The translations under genes and the position numbers were made by a program. This document shows, in pieces, positions 15,845 to 24,102 of a stretch of DNA of 40,222 nt. The notes under the pieces were generated by a model. It had not been told where the DNA came from. It did not search any database and worked only from the letters and a program-made list of their open reading frames with translations. Origin of the DNA: Candidatus Chloroploca asiatica (GTDB lineage: Bacteria; Chloroflexota; Chloroflexia; Chloroflexales; Chloroflexaceae); NCBI RefSeq assembly GCF_002532075.1, contig NZ_LYXE01000114.1, forward strand, positions 1-40,222, read 5' to 3'. Within the stretch, counting starts at the first letter, position 1, and every line of letters starts with the position of its first letter.

Positions 15845-17886
15845 GTACCCTGGCGCCACTACCCCCCAGGCCAACCCGCCGCCCCCTCGCCCCACAGACG
15901 ATCCAGGAACAACAGAGCCGCTTGGTGAGCCTGGCCCTGCTGCTCATCCTGACTGGCCCCGGGGCGCTCATGCTGGCGGGGCTTCTGGCGGCCTTCGTGC
16001 AGGCGGATCGGACGCAACGCCGCGCCCGCTGGTGTGCCCTGCTGGGCCTGGCGGGCCTGGGGGTCATCGCCTTCCGCTGGGGCCATCTGGGGGCCACGCT
16101 CGCCAGTCTGACGCGCACGACCCAGCCCTTGCTCGGCTACCTGCAACCCTCGCTGATCACCCCACCGCCCCCAGCCGCGCTGCCGGCCCTGTTCGCCCAG
16201 AGTTGGCCTGACGTGAGGCACTTCTGGCTGACCATGCTCCTGCTGGCTCCGCTGCTGGCTCTCTATCTCCAGAACACCCGCGTCAAGACGGCGGAAGATC
16301 GGGAACGCGAACGCCTGGCGCGTGATACCGCCCGCGCTCAGCGAGCGCTGCAACGGGCGCAGCACCAGTGCGCCACCGCCCCAGACGCTGCCGGTGGATC
16401 ACTGGTGCTCGGCGTTCCGTTGGGTGGCGATCTTGCCTGGAGCCACGGGGCCTGGTTTACCTACCCAGCGGCCAATCTGGGCCGCCACCTGGTGCTGATC
16501 GGCGCGAGCAACACGGGCAAGACCGAAACGAGCAAACGGCTCGCGTATGGGGCGGCCCGCACGTACGGCTGGCGCGTCTTCTATCTCGATTGCAAAGGGG
16601 ACGAAGCGACCGCTGCGGAATTCACGACCGCGATGCACACGGCGGGGATCGCCCATGTGGCGCACTTTCCGAGCACCACCTATGACGGCTGGCGGGGCGA
16701 CAGCACCGCTATCCTCAACCGGCTCTTAGCCGTGCTCGACTACACGGAACCCTACTATCGCGATATGACCAAGCTGTTGCTCAGCCTGGCCGTGGATGCC
16801 CCACCCGGGCCGCCGCGCTCGAGCGAGGAACTGCTCGCCCGCCTCCGGCTTGAGCACCTGCTCACCCTCTACCGTGGGCACCCCGAAGCCCAGGAGTTGA
16901 CGGGGTTGCGCAAGGAAGACGCCCAGGCCGCCGCCAACCGATACCGCTCCTTCTTTCGTGCGCTACGGGGCGGCCTGGATGGGAGGTGGGCGTTTGAGGA
17001 CGTGGCGGCTGGGTACTTGCTGCTCAAAGGCCTGGAATTGCGTGACCAGACCGCGAGCCTGGGGCGCTACCTGCTGGAAGATTTCGCCCACTATGTTGCG
17101 GTGCGCAAACCGCCGGACGAACGGGTCTTGCTGATCATCGACGAGTTCCCGGCGATTGCGGTGGGCGGAGCCAACGCCGCCACGCTCTTCGAAATGGTAC
17201 GCTTCCGGGGGGCGGGGGTCATCGTCACAGCGCAGAGCTATGCGGGCATGGGCAGCGACGCCGATCGCATCCTGGGGGCGGCAGGCGGGGTCATCTTGCA
17301 CCAGTGTGCCGATCCCGAACGCCTCTTGCCCCGAGCCGGGCTTCAGGTCAGCTTTCAGCGGCGGATCAGCGTCGCCGAACGGGGCATGGGGCGGGGCGTC
17401 AAAGAGTACGCGTTAGGCGAAGGCAGCCTGGCGGTTCAGGACAGCCTGAAGATCCACCCCGACATGGTCAAACGGCTGCAACCGGGGGAATGTGTCGTGA
17501 TTGCGGGCGGCGCAGCGCAACACATCCGGGTCAGTCGTGTCCGCCCACCGCGCCGCTCACCGCGCCGCTCACCGCGCCCCCCTCGGCCCGCTGCGCCTCC
17601 GGTGACACCGCCGCTGATCACCGACGGCATCGCCCTCGACGACGCCACCCGGCAGCGCTGCCGCACGGTTGCGGCCCGCCGGATGCCGCCTCGATCATCG
17701 CCCGCCGTGCCCAGTCCACCCCCCGAGGCCCCCGCTGCGCCTACCCCTGATCCGGCCCCGCCACCCCCTCGCGCTGGTGGGCCCACCCCACCGCCGGAAG
17801 CGGCTGCCCCCATATCCGGCCCGGCCGCACCGCCTTCCTTGCCCCGCCCCGCCGACCCTGGGGGCAGCGACATCGCTGAATACTGA
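15841..17886 (+). CDS. VirD4/TraG-like coupling ATPase with proline-rich tail
   Basis: This gene encodes 681 residues, starting in the overlap with the preceding stop. Membrane segments lie at about 29-50, 62-76 and 127-141. A P-loop NTPase domain follows, with Walker A G-A-S-N-T-G-K-T at 221-228 and Walker B V-L-L-I-I-D-E-F-P (Asp434, Glu435), and the T-A-Q-S motif near 461. This fits type IV coupling proteins or FtsK/HerA-like DNA pumps that bring DNA to the VirB4 channel. The last 130 residues are Pro/Arg/Ala-rich and disordered, like the tail of the TrbL-like protein. It is the final gene of the transfer module; a non-coding leader with repeat structure follows. Confidence 0.8.
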   Translation: MSTLAPLPPRPTRRPLAPQTIQEQQSRLVSLALLLILTGPGALMLAGLLAAFVQADRTQRRARWCALLGLAGLGVIAFRWGHLGATLASLTRTTQPLLGYLQPSLITPPPPAALPALFAQSWPDVRHFWLTMLLLAPLLALYLQNTRVKTAEDRERERLARDTARAQRALQRAQHQCATAPDAAGGSLVLGVPLGGDLAWSHGAWFTYPAANLGRHLVLIGASNTGKTETSKRLAYGAARTYGWRVFYLDCKGDEATAAEFTTAMHTAGIAHVAHFPSTTYDGWRGDSTAILNRLLAVLDYTEPYYRDMTKLLLSLAVDAPPGPPRSSEELLARLRLEHLLTLYRGHPEAQELTGLRKEDAQAAANRYRSFFRALRGGLDGRWAFEDVAAGYLLLKGLELRDQTASLGRYLLEDFAHYVAVRKPPDERVLLIIDEFPAIAVGGANAATLFEMVRFRGAGVIVTAQSYAGMGSDADRILGAAGGVILHQCADPERLLPRAGLQVSFQRRISVAERGMGRGVKEYALGEGSLAVQDSLKIHPDMVKRLQPGECVVIAGGAAQHIRVSRVRPPRRSPRRSPRPPRPAAPPVTPPLITDGIALDDATRQRCRTVAARRMPPRSSPAVPSPPPEAPAAPTPDPAPPPPRAGGPTPPPEAAAPISGPAAPPSLPRPADPGGSDIAEY

Positions 17887-18589
17887 CGGCACGGTGGGGG
17901 TGGTGTTGGCAATGCGGAGACAGCGATCCGTGCAACGCTCCGCCTCAAGGGCAGCGTCAGCCTCAGCGTCAACCTCGTGTTCAACCCCAACGTCGAGCCC
18001 TGCAACCCCGGCGTTGGCCCCAAAGCCAGCTCCTGCGCCCGTGACGCAGGGGTACCACGCAGGGGCCAACGCTGCGGCTCGCGCAGCCCAGCGAAGCGTT
18101 GTCTCGCATCAGGACGCGGTGCAGGGGTGGGCGAGCGACCGTACACTTCCGCACGTAGCGTCATCCAGCCCCGCCCCGGTGGCGCGTGCGGTGGGCGGGG
18201 TGGTGATCACCGGGTTATCCCGTCGCCTGCGCTGATGACGGTGCTCGGCGTCGCCTGCGCTGACGGTGGCCCCGGGTCAGCGGCGCGTGGCCGTGGTCGC
18301 GATGATCACTCGTTGCCTGTCAAGGCGCTGCGTCAGGGTGCAAGCGACGCGATCATAGAGCACGCACCAGGCCAGGACGTGGTGGGTGCAGGGCGCACGA
18401 CATGGACAGGGCCGGGCCACACCCGTGGTTGGCGTGGTCGCTGCCTTGGTGGTAATCCCACAACCATGCGCTAAAAGCCAAGAGTCAAACGGGGCGGATG
18501 GGTACTAACAGACTAAGTGGATTGTCTATACGCGTGGTCGCGGCGGCGGCACGGGGCTGACCGGGCGGCCTGGGGAAGGGGAGGTTGTC
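17887..18589 (+). other. long leader upstream of the first RCC1 gene, duplicated at 23440-24102
   Basis: These 703 bases hold no convincing gene. From about 17950 they align with 23460-24102, upstream of the paralogous RCC1 gene, with many blocks of near identity, for example GCATCAGGACGCGGTGCA (18106-18123) and GCGACGCGATCATAGAGCAC (18343-18362). The open frames differ between the copies in length and frame. Stem-loops are possible: GCGTTGGCCCC at 18012-18022 pairs with GGGGCCAACGC at 18061-18071. A conserved GCGCTAAAAGxCAAGAGTCAAACGGG block lies about 120 bases before each start codon. It is best read as a shared 5' regulatory leader or as a duplicated decayed gene. Confidence 0.5.
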
Positions 18590-21500
18590 ATGGCTCACCG
18601 TCGTTGCCTGTCGCTCGTGCTGGTTATCCTGTTTGCTCTGGGGTTACCGATGCTGGTGCCCCAGGCTGCGTCGATGGCTGTGCCACCGGTGCTGGAAGAA
18701 GCACCACCTCGCTCGTTGCCCATCGTGCCGGAGCCACTGAGCTTCGATCTGCGCCCGCCGACCGCGCTCGGGCACAGCACCACCGCGTTGCCGCAGGTGA
18801 TTGCTGGTGGTAATACGACCTGTGTGATCAATGCCGCTGGGCAATTGTACTGTTGGGGGGCATGGTCAGGGATACCAGAGGATCTCGGGTTGGTCAGCCA
18901 GGTCAGCGTGGGACGCTTGCACACCTGTGCGGTGACGGAGGCGGGGGCGGTGCGCTGCTGGGGGGACAACAAAAACGGCCAGGCGACGGTGCCAGCCGAC
19001 CTCGGCGCGGTCAGCCAGGTCAGCGCAGGTGATAAGCACACCTGTGCGGTGACGGCGGGCGGCACCCTACGCTGCTGGGGGTGGAACGACTACGGCCAGG
19101 TGACGGTGCCGGACGACCTCGGCGCGGTCAGCCAGGTCAGCGCGGGTGGGTCTCACACCTGTGCGCTGACGGCGGGCGGCACCCTGCGCTGCTGGGGGCG
19201 GAATGACGACGGCCAGGCGACGGTGCCAGCCGACCTCGGCGCGGTCAGCCAGGTCAGCGCGGGTGGGTCTCACACCTGTGCGGTGACAACGGATGGGGCG
19301 CTGCGCTGTTGGGGCTGGAACGAGTATGACCAGGCGACGGTGCCGGGGGGCCTCGGCTTGGTGCGCCAGGTGAGCGCAGGTACGTGGCACACCTGCGCGG
19401 TGACGGTGGCCGGGGCGTTGCGCTGCTGGGAAAGCAACAGGGCTGGCGACCAGGCAGTGGTGCCGGACAACCTGGGCGTGGTGAGCGAGGTGAGCGCAGG
19501 TGAGAGGCACACCTGCGCGGTGACGACGGGGGGAAGTGTGCGCTGCTGGGGGTACAACGGGAACGGCCAGGCGACGGTGCCGGGCGACCTTGGTCTGCTG
19601 GGTGAGTTCGGCACGGGTTCGTATCACACGTGTGCGGTGATGACGACTGGGGCGCTGTCCTGCTGGGGGAACAACTGGTATGGTCAGGCGGTGGTGCCGG
19701 GCGATCTCGGCACGGTGGCTCAGGTCAGCCTGGGTTATTATCACACCTGCGCGGTGACGACGGGGGGAAGCGTGCGCTGCTGGGGGGACAACCAGTACGG
19801 TCAGGCGAACGTGCCAAGCGGCCTTGGCGTGGTGCGTCAGGTGAGCGCAGGTACGTGGCATACCTGTGTGGTGACAACGGGGGGAAGCGTGCGCTGTTGG
19901 GGGGATAACCGGTACGGTCAGGCGGTGGTACCGGATGATCTTGGCACGGTGGTTCAGGTCAGCCTGGGTTATTATCACACCTGCGCGGTGACGACGGGGG
20001 GAAGCGTGCGCTGCTGGGGGGACAACCAGTACGGTCAGGGGAACGTGCCAAGCGGCCTTGGCGCGGTCAGCCAGGTCAGTGCGGGTGCGTATCACACCTG
20101 TGCGGTGACGACGGGGGGAAGCGTGCGTTGCTGGGGGCATAACGGGTGCGGTCAGACGATGGTGCCGCACGATCTCGGCATGGTCAGTCACGTTAGCCTG
20201 GGTTGGGCTCACACCTGTGCGGTGACGGACAATGGAACCTTGCGTTGCTGGGGGCAGAACATTGACGGTCAGGCGATGGTGCCGGTTGACCTCGGCATGG
20301 TCAGTCACGTCAGCCTGGGTTGGCTTCACACCTGTGCGGTGACGGCGAGTGGGATGCCGCGCTGCTGGGGGCAGAACATTTACGGTCAGACGACGGTGCC
20401 ACGTGATCCTATGACGGTGCGGATGGCGACTGTCACTGGTCGGGTTACGTTGCCTGGCGGTGGCCTCGCAGGAGTAGAACTGTCCGAAGGTGTCCAGACC
20501 ACCGTGACTGATGCCAGTGGATTCTATACGCTCACGGATGTACTCCAACGTCCGATTACGCTTACTCCCTCGCTCGCAGGGTATCGCTTTACCCCGGAGG
20601 CCCGCACCCTGGTGTTGAAGAGTGATCGGAGCGGTCAGGATTTTGTGGCTGAACAGGGCGAGGGTTTTACGATTCAAGGGCGCGTTATCCTGGATCACCG
20701 GGGCCTCCCTGAGGTGCGTATCACGGATGGCATTCGCAGCGCAGGAACGGATGCGACGGGGGCGTATACGCTGACGGATGTTCCGTCAGGTACCTGGACG
20801 CTGACGCCGACCCTCGCAGGCTACACCTTTACCCCGACGACCCAGACGATCACCGTGACCGGGGATCTCGATGGGCAGGACTTCACGGCGACGCTGCTGA
20901 CCTTCCCGGTGATGGGCCGGGTGACAGTGGACGGCGTGGGCCTGGCTGATGTCGTGATCAGTGATGGGACGCGCAGTGCGACCACCGACAGCACGGGCGC
21001 GTACACGTTGACCGACGTGCCCTATGGCACGCATGTGCTGACGCCGACGCTGGCGGGGTACACCTTTACCCCGGCCACCCGGTCAGTAACAGTGACGGCA
21101 GCGCTGACAGGCCAGGATTTTCTGGCGCAGGCGGCGACGCTGCTGACCTTCCCCGTGACAGGCCGGGTGACGGTGGATGGGGTGGCATTGGCGGATGTCG
21201 TCATCACGGATGGCACGCGCAGTGCGACCACCGACAGCACGGGCGCGTACACGTTGACCGACGTGCCCTGTGGCACGCATGTGCTGACGCCGACGCTGGC
21301 GGGGTACACCTTTACCCCGGCCACCCGGTCAGTAACAGTGACGGCAGCGCTGACAGGCCAGGATTTTCTGGCGCAGGCGGCGACGCTGCTGACCTTCCCC
21401 GTGACAGGCCGGGTGACGGTGGATGGGGTGGCATTGGCGGATGTCGTCATCACGGATGGCACGCGCAATGCGACCACCGACAGCACGGGCGCGTACACGT

Positions 21501-22999
21501 TGACCGACGTGTCCTATGGCACGCATGTGCTGACGCCGACCTTGGCAGGGTACATCTTTACCCCGACGACGCGGACGATCTCCGTGACCGAGGCGCTACG
21601 CGATCAGGACTTCGCGGCGACGCTGCGCACCTTCCCGGTGACGGGGCGGGTGACGGTGGATGGCGTGGGGTTGGCGGAGGTGGTCATTACGGACGGCACG
21701 CGCACCGTGACGACCACGGATACCGGCTTCTATGTCTTGATGAGCGTGCCGTATGGGACGCACATGCTGACCCCGACGTTGGCGAGGTACACCTTTAGCC
21801 CGGCGACGCGCATGATCTCCGTGACCGAGGCGTTAAGCGATCAGAACTTCGCGGCGACGTTGCGCACCTTCCCAGTAACGGGCCGCGTGACGGTGGATGG
21901 CGTCGGCCTGGCGGATGTGCTCATCACGGACGGCACGCGCAGGGCCACGACCGACAGCACGGGGGCGTACACCCTCACGGACGTACCCTATGGGACGCAC
22001 GTGCTGACGCCGACGTTGGCGGGGTACACCTTCACCCCGACGACGCGGACGATCTCCGTGACCGAGGCGCTACGCGATCAGGACTTCGCGGCGACCCTGC
22101 TGACCTTCCCGGTGACGGGGCGGGTGACGGTGGATGGCGTGGGGTTGGCGGAGGTGGTCATTACGGACGGCACGCGCAATGCCACGTCCGATAGCACCGG
22201 GGCCTACACGCTGACCGACGTGCCGTATGGGACGCACGTGCTGACGCCGACCTTGGCGGGGTACACCTTCACGCCGACGACGCGGACGATCTCCGTGACC
22301 GAGGCGCTGATGGGCCAGGACTTCACTGCCAGCGCGACGACGGGGCAGATCCGTGGGCGGGTATTCACCCACCGCGGTGGCCTGGCGGGGGTGGTGATCA
22401 CGGATGGCACGCGGAGCGCGACGACGGACAGCACGGGGGTCTATACCCTGACGGGCGTGCCGCAAGGGACGTGGACGCTCACGCCGACGCGGGAGGGGTA
22501 TGCCTTTACCCCCGCGACGCGGACGGTGACGGTGACGGGTGACCTGGAGGGGCAGGACTTTGTCGCAATTCCGGTGGTGACGGTTGACCCGCTCCTCCAT
22601 GTCAACTACCTGGACGGGGCGCCGGGGAGTACCTTCGTGCTCAGCGGGTTGCACTTCCCGGCCGGGGCGCGGCTCCAGGTGCAGGTCAACGGGGTCGTCC
22701 TCGATCCGCCCTTCATGGCCGATGCTGCGGGGCGCTTCACGCTGCTGTTGACGACGCCACCCGAGGCGGCGGCAGGCCAGTATGTCGTGGTGGTGAGCAC
22801 TGTCCCGGTGGCGCAAGAACGGCAGGTGCAACCGAGCCGTGTGGTACGCCAAACCGCGTACGAACTGGTCACGAGTGGCCCAGCGGCGGTGGTACGCTTG
22901 CCGCTGGACGAGGTGGTTGCCCCTGAACGGACGGTACCGGCGAGCGTTGAGCCGTTGGCCGAGGTGCCACGGGTCTATCTCCCGCTCGTGCGCCGCTAA
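18590..22999 (+). CDS. giant secreted RCC1-repeat / carboxypeptidase-regulatory-repeat protein
   Basis: This gene encodes 1469 residues. The ATG at 18590 follows AGGGGAGG. A signal peptide (1 to about 29) precedes 14 RCC1-type repeats (about 66-610; pattern V-S-A-G-x2-H-T-C-A-V-T, then L-R-C-W-G-x-N). Nine carboxypeptidase-regulatory-like beta domains of about 80 residues follow (about 612-1329; G-R-V-T-V-D-G, D-S-T-G-A-Y-T-L-T-D-V, L-A-G-Y-T-F-T-P). An IPT/filamin-like beta domain (about 1330-1408) and a tail ending R-V-Y-L-P-L-V-R-R complete it. RCC1 repeats form beta-propellers that bind other molecules, and the regulatory domains act as stalks. No catalytic domain is seen, so an adhesive or recognition role on the surface is likely. 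It shares leader, signal and block design with the gene at 24103. Confidence 0.85.
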   Translation: MAHRRCLSLVLVILFALGLPMLVPQAASMAVPPVLEEAPPRSLPIVPEPLSFDLRPPTALGHSTTALPQVIAGGNTTCVINAAGQLYCWGAWSGIPEDLGLVSQVSVGRLHTCAVTEAGAVRCWGDNKNGQATVPADLGAVSQVSAGDKHTCAVTAGGTLRCWGWNDYGQVTVPDDLGAVSQVSAGGSHTCALTAGGTLRCWGRNDDGQATVPADLGAVSQVSAGGSHTCAVTTDGALRCWGWNEYDQATVPGGLGLVRQVSAGTWHTCAVTVAGALRCWESNRAGDQAVVPDNLGVVSEVSAGERHTCAVTTGGSVRCWGYNGNGQATVPGDLGLLGEFGTGSYHTCAVMTTGALSCWGNNWYGQAVVPGDLGTVAQVSLGYYHTCAVTTGGSVRCWGDNQYGQANVPSGLGVVRQVSAGTWHTCVVTTGGSVRCWGDNRYGQAVVPDDLGTVVQVSLGYYHTCAVTTGGSVRCWGDNQYGQGNVPSGLGAVSQVSAGAYHTCAVTTGGSVRCWGHNGCGQTMVPHDLGMVSHVSLGWAHTCAVTDNGTLRCWGQNIDGQAMVPVDLGMVSHVSLGWLHTCAVTASGMPRCWGQNIYGQTTVPRDPMTVRMATVTGRVTLPGGGLAGVELSEGVQTTVTDASGFYTLTDVLQRPITLTPSLAGYRFTPEARTLVLKSDRSGQDFVAEQGEGFTIQGRVILDHRGLPEVRITDGIRSAGTDATGAYTLTDVPSGTWTLTPTLAGYTFTPTTQTITVTGDLDGQDFTATLLTFPVMGRVTVDGVGLADVVISDGTRSATTDSTGAYTLTDVPYGTHVLTPTLAGYTFTPATRSVTVTAALTGQDFLAQAATLLTFPVTGRVTVDGVALADVVITDGTRSATTDSTGAYTLTDVPCGTHVLTPTLAGYTFTPATRSVTVTAALTGQDFLAQAATLLTFPVTGRVTVDGVALADVVITDGTRNATTDSTGAYTLTDVSYGTHVLTPTLAGYIFTPTTRTISVTEALRDQDFAATLRTFPVTGRVTVDGVGLAEVVITDGTRTVTTTDTGFYVLMSVPYGTHMLTPTLARYTFSPATRMISVTEALSDQNFAATLRTFPVTGRVTVDGVGLADVLITDGTRRATTDSTGAYTLTDVPYGTHVLTPTLAGYTFTPTTRTISVTEALRDQDFAATLLTFPVTGRVTVDGVGLAEVVITDGTRNATSDSTGAYTLTDVPYGTHVLTPTLAGYTFTPTTRTISVTEALMGQDFTASATTGQIRGRVFTHRGGLAGVVITDGTRSATTDSTGVYTLTGVPQGTWTLTPTREGYAFTPATRTVTVTGDLEGQDFVAIPVVTVDPLLHVNYLDGAPGSTFVLSGLHFPAGARLQVQVNGVVLDPPFMADAAGRFTLLLTTPPEAAAGQYVVVVSTVPVAQERQVQPSRVVRQTAYELVTSGPAAVVRLPLDEVVAPERTVPASVEPLAEVPRVYLPLVRR
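18788..20420 (+). repeat. 14 RCC1-type repeats (first block)
   Basis: Fourteen repeats of roughly 38 residues are counted by the C-W motif. The first repeat is atypical (T-T-C-V-I-N ... Q-L-Y-C-W-G) and the last ends T-T-V-P-R-D-P, the same start and end as the two blocks in the next gene. Fourteen is twice seven, the blade number of an RCC1 propeller. Confidence 0.85.
20995..21486 (+). repeat. two near-identical 246-bp tandem units
   Basis: Units 20995-21240 and 21241-21486 differ at two positions by eye, one giving Tyr to Cys in the Y-G-T-H motif and one Ser to Asn. Each unit encodes one 82-residue carboxypeptidase-regulatory-like domain. Neighbouring domains in the same gene are clearly more diverged, so this is a recent duplication. 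Confidence 0.9.
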
Positions 23000-23000
23000 G

Positions 23001-23163
23001 CGGGCCGCTGCGGATGCGAGCCGGGCGACCTGCGCCTGGCCCGCATCCACGGCCCCGCCGGGGCTACCTTGTGTGAAAAGCCGCCCCCGATATGCAGAGG
23101 CCGGTCAACGAAAGTCCCTGCTGGGTTCTCGCTCCGGTGGCTCGTCGAGCCACGCGGGGGGGA
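23001..23163 (+). repeat. dispersed hairpin repeat, copy 1
   Basis: The copy starts two bases after the stop of the first RCC1 gene. It contains GGATGCG ... CGCATCC arms, GCCCCGCCGGGGC, and a GGCTCGTCGAGCC palindrome next to CACGCGGGG. The same blocks in the same order and orientation lie at 39689-39805, where the stem is perfect. It may double as a transcript end for this gene, though there is no T-run. Confidence 0.5.
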
Positions 23164-23436
23164 TCTGGTGTGCCCAGGCGACCAGGCTGGCCGCTGTTGG
23201 CGGGGTGAGCGCCAGGATCGCCGGGCCATTGGCGACGGTGCCGTAGACGGGCAAGGGGACGCCAGCGTGTTGCCGGGGTTCCTGGGTCGCATCGTGATCA
23301 TCAGGGGTGCAAGCCACGACAGCGAGCTAGCCTTGGGGCGAGACGTTCTCCAGGTCGTGCGCCGGGGTCTGGATCAAGCCGGGGTATCGGTGGACGGGTG
23401 CGGGTTTATCCGTATGCGCTGAGCTGCTGGCGGCAT

Positions 23437-23462
23437 GCGTCTGCGGGCTTGCCCGCAGACGC
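23437..23462. repeat. perfect 11-bp stem-loop in the intergenic region
   Basis: GCGTCTGCGGG, loop CTTG, CCCGCAGACGC. It stands at the point where similarity to the first leader begins. No T-run follows on the plus strand. Confidence 0.55.
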
Positions 23463-24102
23463 CCTCAGCCCCAGCGTCAACCTCGTACGTAACCCCAACG
23501 TTGAGCCCTGCAACCCCGGCGTTACCCCCAACGCCAGCCTCTGCGCCCGTGACGCAGGGGTGTCACGCAGAGGCCAACGCTGCGGCTCGCGTAGCCCAGC
23601 GAGGCGTTGCATTGCATCAGGACGCGGTGCAAGGGTGGGCGAGCGCCGATGTGTCTGCGCCCGCAACGTCATCTAGCCCCTCCCCGGCGGCGCGTGCGGT
23701 GGGTGGGGTAGGTAGGCGATCATCAGCGGGTTGGTCTAACGCCTGCGCTGATGACGGTGCTCGCCATCGCCTGCGCTGACGGTGCCCCTGGGTCAGCGGC
23801 GCGTGGCTGTGGTCGCGATGATCACTCGCTGCCTGCCGAGGCGCTGCGTCAGGGTGCAAGCGACGCGATCATAGAGCACGCACCAGTCCAGGACGTGGTG
23901 GGGGAAGCGTGTACGGTAAGGACACGGCCGGGCCACGCCCGTGGTTGGCGTGGTCGCTGCCTTGGTGGTGATGCCGCAACTATGCGCTAAAAGTCAAGAG
24001 TCAAACGGGAAAGATGGGTACTCATAGGATGAAAGATATGTAATGCATGGTCGCGGTGTCGGCGTGGGGCTGACCGGGCGACCCGTGAATATGGAGGCCG
24101 TC

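Larger units (their letters stand above)
23000..24102 (+). other. intergenic region: hairpin repeat, possible gene relic, duplicated leader
   Basis: No solid gene is seen in these 1103 bases. A hairpin-bearing repeat at 23001-23163 also occurs at 39689-39805. On the minus strand, 23105-23317 is open for 70 residues from a GTG (V-Y-G-T-V-A-N-G-P-A-I-L-A-L-T-P-P), with a stop just upstream and no family recognised; it may be a gene relic. A perfect 11-bp stem with loop CTTG lies at 23437-23462. From 23460 to the start at 24103 the DNA repeats the leader of the first RCC1 gene. Confidence 0.5.

Noticed and set aside
17977-18474. 165-residue plus-strand frame in the first leader
   Set aside because: The matching region of the second leader is broken into different frames, and changes between copies do not favour silent positions. 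It is treated as non-coding.
18450-18590. Known riboswitch (c-di-GMP or cobalamin type) in the conserved leader
   Set aside because: The AAAAGxCAAGAGTCAAACGGG block does not match the conserved cores that I know for those classes.
18788-20420. Direct repeats resembling a CRISPR array
   Set aside because: The repeats stay in frame, encode RCC1 blades and diverge throughout; there are no constant repeats with unique spacers.
22970-22999. LPXTG-like sortase signal in the C-terminal tails
   Set aside because: The L-P-L motif is at the extreme end with no hydrophobic segment or basic tail after it, so it cannot be a sortase substrate of the usual type.
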